From NCBI RefSeq assembly GCF_000425025.1, contig NZ_AUKZ01000008.1, positions 1-64,000 of the forward strand: 64,000 nt of DNA, written 5' to 3'. Position 1 is the first letter of the stretch. Each line of letters begins with the position of its first letter. Shown here piece after piece: positions 17,464 to 26,042 of the stretch. Origin of the DNA: Streptococcus castoreus DSM 17536. GTDB taxonomy: Bacteria > Bacillota > Bacilli > Lactobacillales > Streptococcaceae. The translations under genes and the position numbers were made by a program. The notes under the pieces were generated by a model. The model was not told where the DNA came from, searched no databases, and saw nothing but the letters and a program-made list of their open reading frames with translations.

Positions 17464-17508
17464 AGATTGAAGAAAAGGTCATCTCGGACAATTTCTTCAA
17501 TCTTTTTT
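17464..17508 (+). terminator. scrA terminator, hairpin repeat copy 2
   Basis: AGATTGAAGAAAAGGTC (17464-17480) pairs with 17487-17503 and is followed by T residues. The sequence is clearly related to the hairpin at 4336-4380. Confidence 0.8.
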
Positions 17509-17530
17509 CATTTTTAAATTTGAATGATGT

Positions 17531-17688
17531 CTAAAATGTAAGAGCAGAAGTGACTCTTGTGAACTGCTGCTAACATTTAGTCTTATCAAACCAAAAGTGC
17601 TAGAAGCACAATTTATTGGCAAATGAATTTGCAAGTTTATCTACAATGAAAAATTACTTTGTCGCCTTTTGGTAGTCTAGAAAGACTA
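17531..17688 (+). repeat. String of hairpins between scrA and scrK
   Basis: CTAAAATGT/ACATTTAG (17531-17580, with alternative inner pairing AAGAG/CTCTT), GTGCT-AGA-AGCAC (17597-17609) and TAGTC/GACTA (17673-17688) follow one another. No gene is visible in 17509-17898. An extended -10 box (TGTTATAAT, 17856-17863) serves scrK. Confidence 0.45.
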
Positions 17689-17898
17689 TTGCCCCCTCTT
17701 TAGTTGGTCAAAGCAGCGGGCTTATATAGTTGCCATTTGCACCCTGTTTTCAAAAAAAGTGTAAGGATGGGCATCGTGAAATTGATTGGCATATAATATC
17801 AAGATTTACTAGAATGTTTCCTAAAGTAAACTGGTATTCATTGCCTATGGTTTTTGTTATAATAAACGTAAGATTGTTCCATGGAGGATGAAGAGAAA

Positions 17899-18783
17899 AT
17901 GGGTAAATTATACGGAAGTATCGAGGCTGGCGGAACAAAATTTGTTTGTGCTGTTGGTGACGAAACATTTAGGGTTGTTGATAAAATACAATTTCCAACA
18001 AGAACACCTGAAGAAACCATTAAACAAACCATTGCTTATTTTAAAGCGTTCGAGGAAGATTTGGTTGGTATCTCTATCGGTTCTTTTGGACCAATTAATA
18101 TTGATCAGGCATCAGAAACGTATGGCTATATTACGACCACTCCCAAGCCGGGCTGGGCTAATGTGGATTTATTGGGACAGATTTCAGCAGCTTTTAAGAT
18201 TCCTTTTTACGTCACCACAGATGTGAATAGTTCTGCCTACGGTGAAGTGCTTGTTCGTCCTGGTGTAGATAATCTTGTTTATTATACTATTGGAACAGGA
18301 ATCGGTGCGGGAGCTATTCAAAAAGGAAACTTTATTGGTGGTTTAGGGCACACAGAAGCTGGTCATGCTTATGTGATGACACATCCTGAGGACCTGGCGC
18401 AAGGTTTTTTGGGTGTTTGTCCGTTCCATAACGGGTGCTTAGAAGGGATGGCAGCAGGACCAAGTCTTGAAGCTAGAACAGGTATCAGAGGGGAGCTAAT
18501 TACCCAAGAAGCAAGTGTTTGGGATATTCAAGCATTTTACATTGCTCAGGCAGCTCTTCAAGCGACCATGCTTTATCGCCCGCAAGTTATTGTTTTTGGT
18601 GGAGGTGTTATGGCACAAGAGCATATGGTGGTGCGTGTGCATGAGAAGTTTACAAGTCTTTTGAACGGATATTTGCCAGTGCCAGACTTAAACGATTATA
18701 TCGTGACACCGGCTGTTGCTGGGAATGGCTCTGCTACTTTAGGTAATTTTGCCTTGGCTAAGCTGGTTTCAGAAGGGTATTAG
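17899..18783 (+). CDS. scrK: Fructokinase, ROK family
   Basis: The 294-residue sugar kinase phosphorylates fructose released by ScrB. It has the N-terminal phosphate loop GSIEAGGTKFVCAVGD, the ROK motif GTGIGAGAI, the zinc-binding CPFHNGCLEG segment and the C-terminal GGGVM. I chose the ATG at 17899 since the family starts at MGKLYGSIEAGG; the codons upstream contain the ribosome-binding region GGAGGATGAAGAG. It is followed by manA in the usual sucrose-to-mannose arrangement. Confidence 0.95.
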   Translation: MGKLYGSIEAGGTKFVCAVGDETFRVVDKIQFPTRTPEETIKQTIAYFKAFEEDLVGISIGSFGPINIDQASETYGYITTTPKPGWANVDLLGQISAAFKIPFYVTTDVNSSAYGEVLVRPGVDNLVYYTIGTGIGAGAIQKGNFIGGLGHTEAGHAYVMTHPEDLAQGFLGVCPFHNGCLEGMAAGPSLEARTGIRGELITQEASVWDIQAFYIAQAALQATMLYRPQVIVFGGGVMAQEHMVVRVHEKFTSLLNGYLPVPDLNDYIVTPAVAGNGSATLGNFALAKLVSEGY

Positions 18784-18881
18784 GCAAGTTATTTTTACGC
18801 AGCCAGAAAAAAATAACACACAGGAAATTGGAACATGCTATAATAAGTGAAGAATAGTATCAAAATGAAATGAGGAATATT

Positions 18882-19835
18882 ATGCCAGAACCATTATTTC
18901 TAAAATCAACGTTGCATGACAGAATTTGGGGTGGGACTAAGTTGAGAGATGTCTTTGCTTATGATATTCCCACCGAAACAACAGGTGAATATTGGGCCAT
19001 TTCTGCCCATCCCAACGGGGTTTCTATTGTTACCAATGGTCGTTATCAAGGTGTACCTTTAAACAAACTTTATGCAGAAGAACCCGCTTTATTTGGTAAT
19101 CCTAAAGAAAAAGTTTTTCCTTTACTAACCAAGATTTTAGATGCCAATGACTGGTTAAGTGTTCAGGTGCACCCTGATGATGCTTATGGACTTGAACACG
19201 AGGGTGAGTTGGGAAAAACAGAATGCTGGTATGTTATTTCGGCTGAAGAAGGTTCAGAAATTGTTTATGGACACAATGCTTCGTCTAAAGAGGAGCTTCG
19301 TGCGATGATTGAAGCAGGGGATTGGGATGATTTGCTGACTCGCATACCAGTCAAGTCAGGTGATTTTTTCTATGTTCCAAGTGGCACCATGCATGCAATC
19401 GGAAAAGGGATCTTGATTTTAGAAACCCAGCAGTCATCTGATACCACTTATCGGGTTTATGATTTTGACCGTAAAGATGCCAATGGCAATTTTCGTGACC
19501 TTCATATTGAAAAATCCATTGATGTCTTAACCATCGGTAAACCTGAAAATAGTGTTCCGGCGACGATGATTTTGGATCATTTGGTTGCAACAACTTTCGT
19601 ATCAACACCGTTTTTTACGGTCTACAAATGGACAACTGACCAAATGGTTGACATGAGACAAGCAGCTCCGTATCTCTTGGTCAGTGTTTTGAGTGGTCAA
19701 GGCAAACTTTATGTTGATCAAAAGGTCTATGAGATAGATAAAGGCGTGCACTTTATCTTACCAAATGATGTGAAATCATGGGCATTTGATGGCCAGTTAG
19801 AGATGATTGTTAGTCACCCAAATCGCATTATTTAG
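18882..19835 (+). CDS. manA: Mannose-6-phosphate isomerase, class I
   Basis: The 317-residue cupin enzyme interconverts mannose-6-phosphate and fructose-6-phosphate. The zinc ligands are in VQVHPDDAYG, GKTECWY and SGTMHAIG. The start at 18882 (MPEPLFLK) has GAGGA 6 nt upstream and fits the family better than the upstream in-frame ATG. It lies about 100 nt after scrK and may share transcription, although a TATAAT at about 18837 could be its own promoter. Confidence 0.95.
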   Translation: MPEPLFLKSTLHDRIWGGTKLRDVFAYDIPTETTGEYWAISAHPNGVSIVTNGRYQGVPLNKLYAEEPALFGNPKEKVFPLLTKILDANDWLSVQVHPDDAYGLEHEGELGKTECWYVISAEEGSEIVYGHNASSKEELRAMIEAGDWDDLLTRIPVKSGDFFYVPSGTMHAIGKGILILETQQSSDTTYRVYDFDRKDANGNFRDLHIEKSIDVLTIGKPENSVPATMILDHLVATTFVSTPFFTVYKWTTDQMVDMRQAAPYLLVSVLSGQGKLYVDQKVYEIDKGVHFILPNDVKSWAFDGQLEMIVSHPNRII

Positions 19836-19900
19836 AATAATTACAATTAAATAAAGAGAATAAGAGGCACTTGGGCTTCTTTTTCTTCTATAATCTTTAC

Positions 19901-20140
19901 CACGACAAACACATGAAGAAAAAAATTATCATGATTTTTCCGAAAAGGGGAATTATGTTCTGAAATGCAGAAAACTCCTTTGATTTTTACAGAAAGCATC
20001 GTTTTCTAATTAAAACTTTAGGAAGAAAACTATTTCGGCAACTTTATATATTCATAATTAAATGAAGCCTTAAACTTGCAATAGCTTGTTGCTGTTTTCA
20101 TTGTTTTTCAATAAAAGATTTTCTTCGTGCGTTTGTCGTG
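19901..20140. mobile_element. Candidate MITE with 22-bp terminal inverted repeats and 9-bp target duplication
   Basis: Bases 19901-19922 (CACGACAAAC...GAAGAAAA) and 20119-20140 are inverted copies matching at 20 of 22 positions. AATCTTTAC occurs directly outside both ends (19892-19900 and 20141-20149), as a target-site duplication would. The 196-bp core has no ORF. This is the layout of a non-autonomous transposon. It fills nearly all of the gap before secA. The only other sign in 19836-19890 is a weak GC-poor hairpin near 19865. Confidence 0.6.
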
Positions 20141-20158
20141 AATCTTTACCATCATTTC

Positions 20159-20187
20159 TTGAACTGACTGTTTATTTATGTTAAAAT
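20159..20187 (+). promoter_or_regulatory. secA promoter
   Basis: TTGAAC (20159-20164) and TAAAAT (20182-20187) have 17-bp spacing, immediately outside the right end of the candidate MITE. Confidence 0.65.
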
Positions 20188-20217
20188 GAAATGATTAGAC
20201 GATCGAAAGGAAAGAGA

Positions 20218-22746
20218 ATGGCCAATATTCTACGCAAAGTCATTGAAAATGACAAAGGCGAACTAAGAAAATTAGAAAAAATAGCAAAAAAAGTAGAATC
20301 TTATGCAGACCACATGGCGTCATTGTCAGATAGAGATCTACAAGCAAAAACACCTGAATTTAAAGAACGTTATCAAAGGGGAGAAACCCTTGAACAACTG
20401 CTTCCAGAAGCCTTTGCAGTTGTCCGTGAAGCTTCAAAACGTGTCCTAGGACTTTACCCATACCGTGTTCAAATTATGGGGGGAGTTGTTCTTCACAATG
20501 GTGATGTTCCTGAAATGCGTACTGGTGAAGGGAAAACGCTGACAGCGACGATGCCTGTTTACCTAAATGCCCTTGCTGGTGAAGGGGTTCATGTTATCAC
20601 CGTCAATGAGTACCTTTCTACGCGTGATGCGACTGAAATGGGTGAGGTTTATAGTTGGCTTGGACTTTCTGTTGGGATTAACCTTGCAGCCAAATCACCG
20701 GCTGAAAAACGTGAGGCTTATCTCTGTGACATCACTTACTCAACCAACTCTGAGGTTGGGTTTGATTACCTTCGTGATAACATGGTTGTTCGTCAAGAGG
20801 ATATGGTGCAAAGACCACTTAACTTTGCCTTGGTCGATGAAGTTGACTCTGTCTTGATTGATGAAGCAAGAACACCGCTAATTGTATCAGGTGCTGTGAG
20901 TTCTGAGACAAATCAACTCTATGTCCGCGCCGATATGTTTGTTAAAACCTTGGATTCGGTAGATTATGTGATTGATGTGCCAACCAAAACGATTGGTCTT
21001 AGTGATTCAGGGATTGACAAGGCTGAAAGTTATTTCAACTTGAACAATCTGTACGATATTGAAAATGTGGCTTTGACCCACTTTATTGACAATGCTCTTC
21101 GTGCCAACTATATCATGTTGTTAGATATTGACTACGTGGTTAGCGAAGATGATGAGATTCTTATCGTTGATCAATTTACAGGGCGTACCATGGAGGGTCG
21201 TCGTTTCTCAGATGGTTTGCACCAAGCGATCGAGGCCAAAGAAGGCGTTCGGATCCAAGAAGAATCAAAAACTAGTGCTTCAATCACCTACCAAAACATG
21301 TTCCGCATGTATAAAAAATTGGCAGGGATGACAGGTACGGCTAAAACAGAAGAAGAGGAATTCCGCGAAGTTTACAATATGCGTATTATTCCAATTCCAA
21401 CAAATCGTCCAATCGCTCGTATTGATCATACGGATTTGCTTTATCCAACCTTGGAGTCTAAATTTAGAGCAGTGGTTGCGGATGTAAAAGCACGATATGA
21501 AAAGGGACAACCAATCCTTGTTGGTACAGTTGCTGTTGAAACAAGTGATTTGATTTCTCGCAAATTAGTGGAAGCAGGCATTCCTCACGAAGTGTTAAAT
21601 GCTAAGAATCACTTTAAAGAAGCGCAAATTATTATGAATGCTGGTCAGCGAGGTGCGGTTACGATTGCAACCAACATGGCTGGTCGTGGTACTGACATTA
21701 AACTGGGTGAAGGGGTTCGTGAACTTGGTGGGCTTTGTGTTATTGGTACAGAACGTCATGAGAGCCGTCGTATTGATAACCAGCTTCGTGGTCGTTCAGG
21801 GCGTCAAGGTGATCCAGGGGAGTCACAATTTTATCTCTCGCTTGAAGATGATTTGATGAGGCGCTTTGGATCGGATCGGATCAAGGCTTTCTTAGATCGC
21901 ATGAGACTTGATGAAGAAGACACGGTCATTAAATCAGGTATGTTGGGGCGTCAAGTGGAATCAGCGCAAAAACGTGTTGAGGGGAATAACTACGATACCC
22001 GTAAGCAAGTCTTGCAATACGATGATGTGATGCGTGAGCAACGTGAAATTATCTACGCTAACCGTCGTGATGTTATTACGGCTAACCGTGACCTTGGTCC
22101 AGAAATTAAGGCAATGATGAAACGCACCATTGAGCGTGCCGTTGATGCTCACTCACGTAGCAATCGCAAGGAGGCGGTTGATGCTATTGTAGCCTTTGCA
22201 CGAACTTCTCTTGTTCCAGAGGAGTCTATCAGCGCTAAAGATTTTCGTAACTTAAAATATGAACAGATTAAAGAAAAGCTTTACCAAAAGGCACTTGCTA
22301 TCTATGAGCAACAGCTGTCTAAACTTCGTGATCAAGAGGCCATTATTGAATTTCAAAAAGTGTTAATCTTGATGATTGTTGACAATAAATGGACTGAGCA
22401 TATTGATGCTTTGGATCAACTACGTAATGCTGTGGGACTTCGTGGCTATGCTCAAAATAATCCTGTTGTTGAATACCAAGCAGAAGGGTTCAAGATGTTC
22501 CAAGACATGATTGGTGCCATTGAGTTTGATGTGACACGTACCATGATGAAAGCACAGATTCACGAACAAGAACGTGAACGTGCAAGTTACCATGCCACAA
22601 CAACAGCCACTCAAAATATCAAGTCACAACCAATGAGTGACGAGATGGATTCATCCGTTGATTTTTCAAAAGTGGAACGTAATGCGACTTGTCCATGTGG
22701 CTCAGGTAAAAAATTCAAAAATTGTCATGGACGTAGAACTTTCTAA
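20218..22746 (+). CDS. secA: Protein translocase ATPase SecA
   Basis: SecA drives secreted proteins through SecYEG. The 842-residue protein has Walker A in MRTGEGKT, the DEAD-like DEVDS, motif VI in [15 protein letters not shown] and a C-terminal zinc finger [14 protein letters not shown] that binds lipid or SecB-like partners. I chose the ATG at 20218 ([10 protein letters not shown]), preceded by AAAGGAAAGAG, over an upstream in-frame Met. Confidence 0.98.
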   Translation: MANILRKVIENDKGELRKLEKIAKKVESYADHMASLSDRDLQAKTPEFKERYQRGETLEQLLPEAFAVVREASKRVLGLYPYRVQIMGGVVLHNGDVPEMRTGEGKTLTATMPVYLNALAGEGVHVITVNEYLSTRDATEMGEVYSWLGLSVGINLAAKSPAEKREAYLCDITYSTNSEVGFDYLRDNMVVRQEDMVQRPLNFALVDEVDSVLIDEARTPLIVSGAVSSETNQLYVRADMFVKTLDSVDYVIDVPTKTIGLSDSGIDKAESYFNLNNLYDIENVALTHFIDNALRANYIMLLDIDYVVSEDDEILIVDQFTGRTMEGRRFSDGLHQAIEAKEGVRIQEESKTSASITYQNMFRMYKKLAGMTGTAKTEEEEFREVYNMRIIPIPTNRPIARIDHTDLLYPTLESKFRAVVADVKARYEKGQPILVGTVAVETSDLISRKLVEAGIPHEVLNAKNHFKEAQIIMNAGQRGAVTIATNMAGRGTDIKLGEGVRELGGLCVIGTERHESRRIDNQLRGRSGRQGDPGESQFYLSLEDDLMRRFGSDRIKAFLDRMRLDEEDTVIKSGMLGRQVESAQKRVEGNNYDTRKQVLQYDDVMREQREIIYANRRDVITANRDLGPEIKAMMKRTIERAVDAHSRSNRKEAVDAIVAFARTSLVPEESISAKDFRNLKYEQIKEKLYQKALAIYEQQLSKLRDQEAIIEFQKVLILMIVDNKWTEHIDALDQLRNAVGLRGYAQNNPVVEYQAEGFKMFQDMIGAIEFDVTRTMMKAQIHEQERERASYHATTTATQNIKSQPMSDEMDSSVDFSKVERNATCPCGSGKKFKNCHGRRTF

Positions 22747-22788
22747 ATGAGATCACGTTGAGATGACAAGATAATGACAATTGACAGG

Positions 22789-22817
22789 AAGCTGAGAATT
22801 ATTCTCGGCTTCTCACT
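22789..22817 (+). terminator. Probable secA terminator
   Basis: GAAGC.GAGAAT pairs with ATTCTC.GCTTC. The T run after it is weak, so partial read-through to acpS is possible. Confidence 0.5.
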
Positions 22818-22864
22818 GTTTGGTTTTTGATCTAAAGAACAGATAGAGGCTGGCAAAGAATAAT

Positions 22865-23221
22865 ATGATTGTTGGACATGGCATAGATTTACAAGAACTT
22901 TCAGCCATTGAAAAAGCTTACCAGAGAAACCCACGCTTTGCTCAAAAAGTGTTAACAGACAAAGAATTTACCATCTTTAAGACTTTTCCTTACAAACGTC
23001 AAATTAGCTATTTAGCTGGGCGATGGTCAGGCAAAGAGGCCTTTTCAAAGGCTATGGGGACGGGTATTGGTCACATTACTTTTCAGGATATTGAGATATT
23101 AAATGATGAAAAGGGACAACCTGCTTTGACAAAATCCCCTTTTATGGGAAAGAGTTTTATCAGCATTTCACATAGCGGGAATTACGTGCAGGCAAGTGTT
23201 ATTTTGGAGGATACCAAATGA
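22865..23221 (+). CDS. acpS: Holo-[acyl-carrier-protein] synthase AcpS
   Basis: The 118-residue enzyme transfers 4'-phosphopantetheine from CoA to ACP. The metal-binding Asp lies in GHGIDLQEL and the catalytic Glu in [11 protein letters not shown]. The C-terminal SISHSGNYV matches the family. Its stop overlaps alr by 4 nt, so the pair is translationally coupled, as in many streptococci. Confidence 0.96.
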   Translation: MIVGHGIDLQELSAIEKAYQRNPRFAQKVLTDKEFTIFKTFPYKRQISYLAGRWSGKEAFSKAMGTGIGHITFQDIEILNDEKGQPALTKSPFMGKSFISISHSGNYVQASVILEDTK

Positions 23222-24318
23222 TTTCAAGCATACATCGCCCAACAGTTGCTAGGGTGGATTTACAGGCAATTAAGGACAATGTTGTTAATATTCAAAAGCA
23301 TATTCCTACAGGAACAAAAACTTATGCGGTGGTTAAGGCTAATGCCTATGGTCATGGTGCGGTACAGGTTTCAAAATCCCTCTTGGATCATGTGGATGCC
23401 TACTGTGTGTCAAATCTAGACGAAGCTTTAGAGTTGCGTCAGGCTGGTATTAATAAAGAAATCTTAATTTTAGGTGTTCTTCTGCCAAGTGAGTTACAAC
23501 TGGCAATGACTTACCAAATCACCATTACGGTGGCTAGTTTAGATTGGTTGGAAATTGCAAGGACAATGGCACTAAATTTAGAGAAATTGAAGGTTCATAT
23601 CAAAATTGATTCAGGTATGGGGCGTATCGGCGTTCGTTCATTGGAAGAAGCAGATCAGCTAATTGCTGGTTTGCAAGAAATGGGGGCTGATGTGGAAGGT
23701 GTTTTTACACACTTTGCCACAGCAGATGAAGCAGATAGGGTTAAATTTCAGCAACAGCTAAGCTTTTTTAAAGAATTGGTTAGCCGACTTGCGGACAAGC
23801 CTCGATTAGTACATGCTAGTAATTCAGCAACTAGCCTTTGGCATAGTGATACCGTTTTTAATGCCGTCCGTCTCGGCATTGCGATCTACGGTCTAAATCC
23901 AAGTGGTTTTGAGTTAGCTCTACCGTTTCCTTTAAAAGAAGCTTTATCTTTGGAGTCTGTTTTGGTCCATGTGAAAAAAATTTCCGCTGGAAATACGGTT
24001 GGTTATGGGGCTACCTATGTGGCTGAGCAGTCAGAATATGTAGGAACACTCCCAATTGGTTATGCAGATGGTTGGACAAGAGATATGCAGGGCTTTTCTG
24101 TCCTGGTAGAGGGACAATTCTGTGACGTTATAGGTCGTGTGTCCATGGATCAGCTAACTATCCGCCTTCCTAAAGCTTACCCACTTGGAACAAAAGTAAC
24201 TTTAATTGGGAAAAATCAGCAGGAAGCGATTTCTACAACGGATGTAGCCAGTTATCGTAACACTATCAATTATGAGGTGCTTTGTCTCCTTAGTGATCGC
24301 ATTCCTAGACTGTATTAA
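23218..24318 (+). CDS. alr: Alanine racemase
   Basis: The 366-residue PLP enzyme makes D-alanine for peptidoglycan and teichoic acids. The PLP lysine lies in [11 protein letters not shown] and the second catalytic residue, Tyr, in VGYGATYV. The C-terminal beta domain carries [10 protein letters not shown]. It overlaps acpS by 4 nt (ATGA). Confidence 0.97.
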   Translation: MISSIHRPTVARVDLQAIKDNVVNIQKHIPTGTKTYAVVKANAYGHGAVQVSKSLLDHVDAYCVSNLDEALELRQAGINKEILILGVLLPSELQLAMTYQITITVASLDWLEIARTMALNLEKLKVHIKIDSGMGRIGVRSLEEADQLIAGLQEMGADVEGVFTHFATADEADRVKFQQQLSFFKELVSRLADKPRLVHASNSATSLWHSDTVFNAVRLGIAIYGLNPSGFELALPFPLKEALSLESVLVHVKKISAGNTVGYGATYVAEQSEYVGTLPIGYADGWTRDMQGFSVLVEGQFCDVIGRVSMDQLTIRLPKAYPLGTKVTLIGKNQQEAISTTDVASYRNTINYEVLCLLSDRIPRLY

Positions 24319-24401
24319 TCTAATAATGCAAAAATACACCTTATTTCTGCTTAATGCTATAATAAAGTGCAGAATATTAGAAAGAAGAAACTAATTACGA
24401 C

Positions 24402-25859
24402 ATGAATAAAAAGAAGTTTTTAAGGGTTGTCATGTTGCTAAGTCTCCTAGCGCCGAATGCTGGAAGCCTAACTGTGTTAGCACAGGATGTCAGTCAACCC
24501 ATAGCTGAATCGACAAGTAGTGTTTCCAAAGAGCAAGAGGCTACAGGAAGTGAAACTAAGGCAGAAACGAATCAAATGGGAACTGGTGATCAATCAGCCG
24601 ATGACACTCCGACTCAATCTAATCAGGGAAAACCACTTGAACCTGTTCAACCAGATTCAAAAGATAAAGAAAGTCAATCTGAATCGTCTATAGTCCATTC
24701 AGGTAGTCAATCACAGTCTCCAACTGACCAAATCCAGCCCAAAGTTCCTCAAGTTGGTATTTCCTCCACTCAACCAGCTTCTAAGGAATCAGAAGTCACT
24801 CCCGCTCTTTCCCCTTTACTTCCTTTGGCATCAAGTCTGACATTGGATATGCCGGTTGTGTCGTCCGTTAATACCTATGCGGCTTATGTGGAGCATTGGA
24901 GTGGTAAAGATGCTTACACGCATCATTTATTGTCGCGTCGTTATGGCATCAAGGCAGAGCAAATTGATGGTTTCTTAAAATCAAAGGGAATTGCTTATGA
25001 TAGCAATCGTATTAACGGTGCAACGCTGCTACAATGGGAAAAAGAAAGTGGTTTGGATGTGCGTGCCATTATCGCCATTGCGATGTCTGAAAGTTCATTG
25101 GGAACCAAAGGTGTTGCTACCTTGCTTGGTTCCAATATGTTTGGTTATGCGGTCTTTGATTTGGACCCTGCTAAAGTCAGAAAATTTAATGACGAACTAG
25201 CAATTATTAAGATGACTCAAGAAACAATCATTAAAAACAACAATACAAATTTTGCCCTTCAAGATTTGAAAGCTACGAAATTTTCCTTGGGTCGGTTGAA
25301 TTTTGCGGTTGATGGTGGTGTTTATTTCACAGATACGACTGGTAGTGGCAAGCGTCGGGCACAAATCATGGAAGATGTGGACAAGTGGATTGATGCTCAC
25401 GGTGGAACACCGCCCATTCCTGAAGCGTTGAAAATGCAATCATCATCAAGCTTTGCGTTAGTGCCAGTTGGCTATAAGGTATCTAAGAGTTACGATGTTT
25501 TGAGCTACCAAGCAACTAGCTATGCTTGGGGGCAGTGTACCTGGTATGTATATAACCGTGCCAAAGAATTAGGGTATCAGTTTGATCCTTTCATGGGGAA
25601 TGGTGCTGATTGGAAGCACAAAGCAGGTTATAAACTTTCAACAACACCAAAAGTTGGCTATGCTATTTCCTTTGCACCAGGGCAAGCAGGTGCCGATGGT
25701 GTTTATGGTCATGTCTCCATTGTTGAAGATGTCAGAAAAGATGGCTCTATTCTTATTTCAGAATCAAATGGTATTGGTTTAGGCAAAGTGTCTTACCGTA
25801 CATTCACCGCCCAACAGGCGGAACAATTAACCTATGTCATTGGAAAGAATAACCGGTGA
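24402..25859 (+). CDS. Secreted CHAP-domain peptidoglycan hydrolase (Isp-like immunogenic secreted protein)
   Basis: The 485-residue protein has a signal peptide (cleavage likely after VLAQ near residue 28) and a long Ser/Thr/Gln-rich linker to about residue 150. A glucosaminidase-like region follows (LLQWEKESGLDVRAII, SESSLGTKG), then a C-terminal CHAP domain with catalytic Cys in AWGQCTWYVYN and His in YGHVSIVE. It resembles the S. pyogenes secreted protein encoded beside shr. It has its own extended -10 promoter (TATAAT at 24358-24363) and a following terminator, so it is probably not part of the heme operon. Confidence 0.88.
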   Translation: MNKKKFLRVVMLLSLLAPNAGSLTVLAQDVSQPIAESTSSVSKEQEATGSETKAETNQMGTGDQSADDTPTQSNQGKPLEPVQPDSKDKESQSESSIVHSGSQSQSPTDQIQPKVPQVGISSTQPASKESEVTPALSPLLPLASSLTLDMPVVSSVNTYAAYVEHWSGKDAYTHHLLSRRYGIKAEQIDGFLKSKGIAYDSNRINGATLLQWEKESGLDVRAIIAIAMSESSLGTKGVATLLGSNMFGYAVFDLDPAKVRKFNDELAIIKMTQETIIKNNNTNFALQDLKATKFSLGRLNFAVDGGVYFTDTTGSGKRRAQIMEDVDKWIDAHGGTPPIPEALKMQSSSSFALVPVGYKVSKSYDVLSYQATSYAWGQCTWYVYNRAKELGYQFDPFMGNGADWKHKAGYKLSTTPKVGYAISFAPGQAGADGVYGHVSIVEDVRKDGSILISESNGIGLGKVSYRTFTAQQAEQLTYVIGKNNR

Positions 25860-25872
25860 TTATATTTCTTGG

Positions 25873-25907
25873 GATCCAACTCTCTTTAGTGAGGGCTGGG
25901 TCTTTTT
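25873..25907 (+). terminator. Terminator of the CHAP hydrolase gene
   Basis: GATCCA.CTCTC pairs with GTGAGGG.TGG.TC (some G-T pairs), followed by five T residues. Confidence 0.75.
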
Positions 25908-25955
25908 CATTGCAATAAGGAGTGCTTACTTTTAAAAAGTGTTTCTAAAATCTTC

Positions 25956-26011
25956 TTGACAAAGCTATGACAAAGTGATAAATTAGGTGCAGTTAATTAA
26001 AAAATTAATTT
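25956..26011 (+). promoter_or_regulatory. shr operon promoter and candidate MtsR operator
   Basis: TTGACA (25956-25961) and TAAATT (25979-25984) have 17-bp spacing. The palindromic TTAATTAA...TTAATT (about 25993-26010) covers the expected start of transcription. In S. pyogenes the metalloregulator MtsR represses shr. Assignment of this palindrome to MtsR is an inference from position. Confidence 0.6.
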
Positions 26012-26042
26012 ATTTATAAAAAATTCAGAAAGTTGATCGAAA

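Noticed and set aside
24402-25859. Phage endolysin origin for the CHAP protein
   Set aside because: It has a secretion signal and chromosomal context next to alr and shr, with no phage genes nearby.
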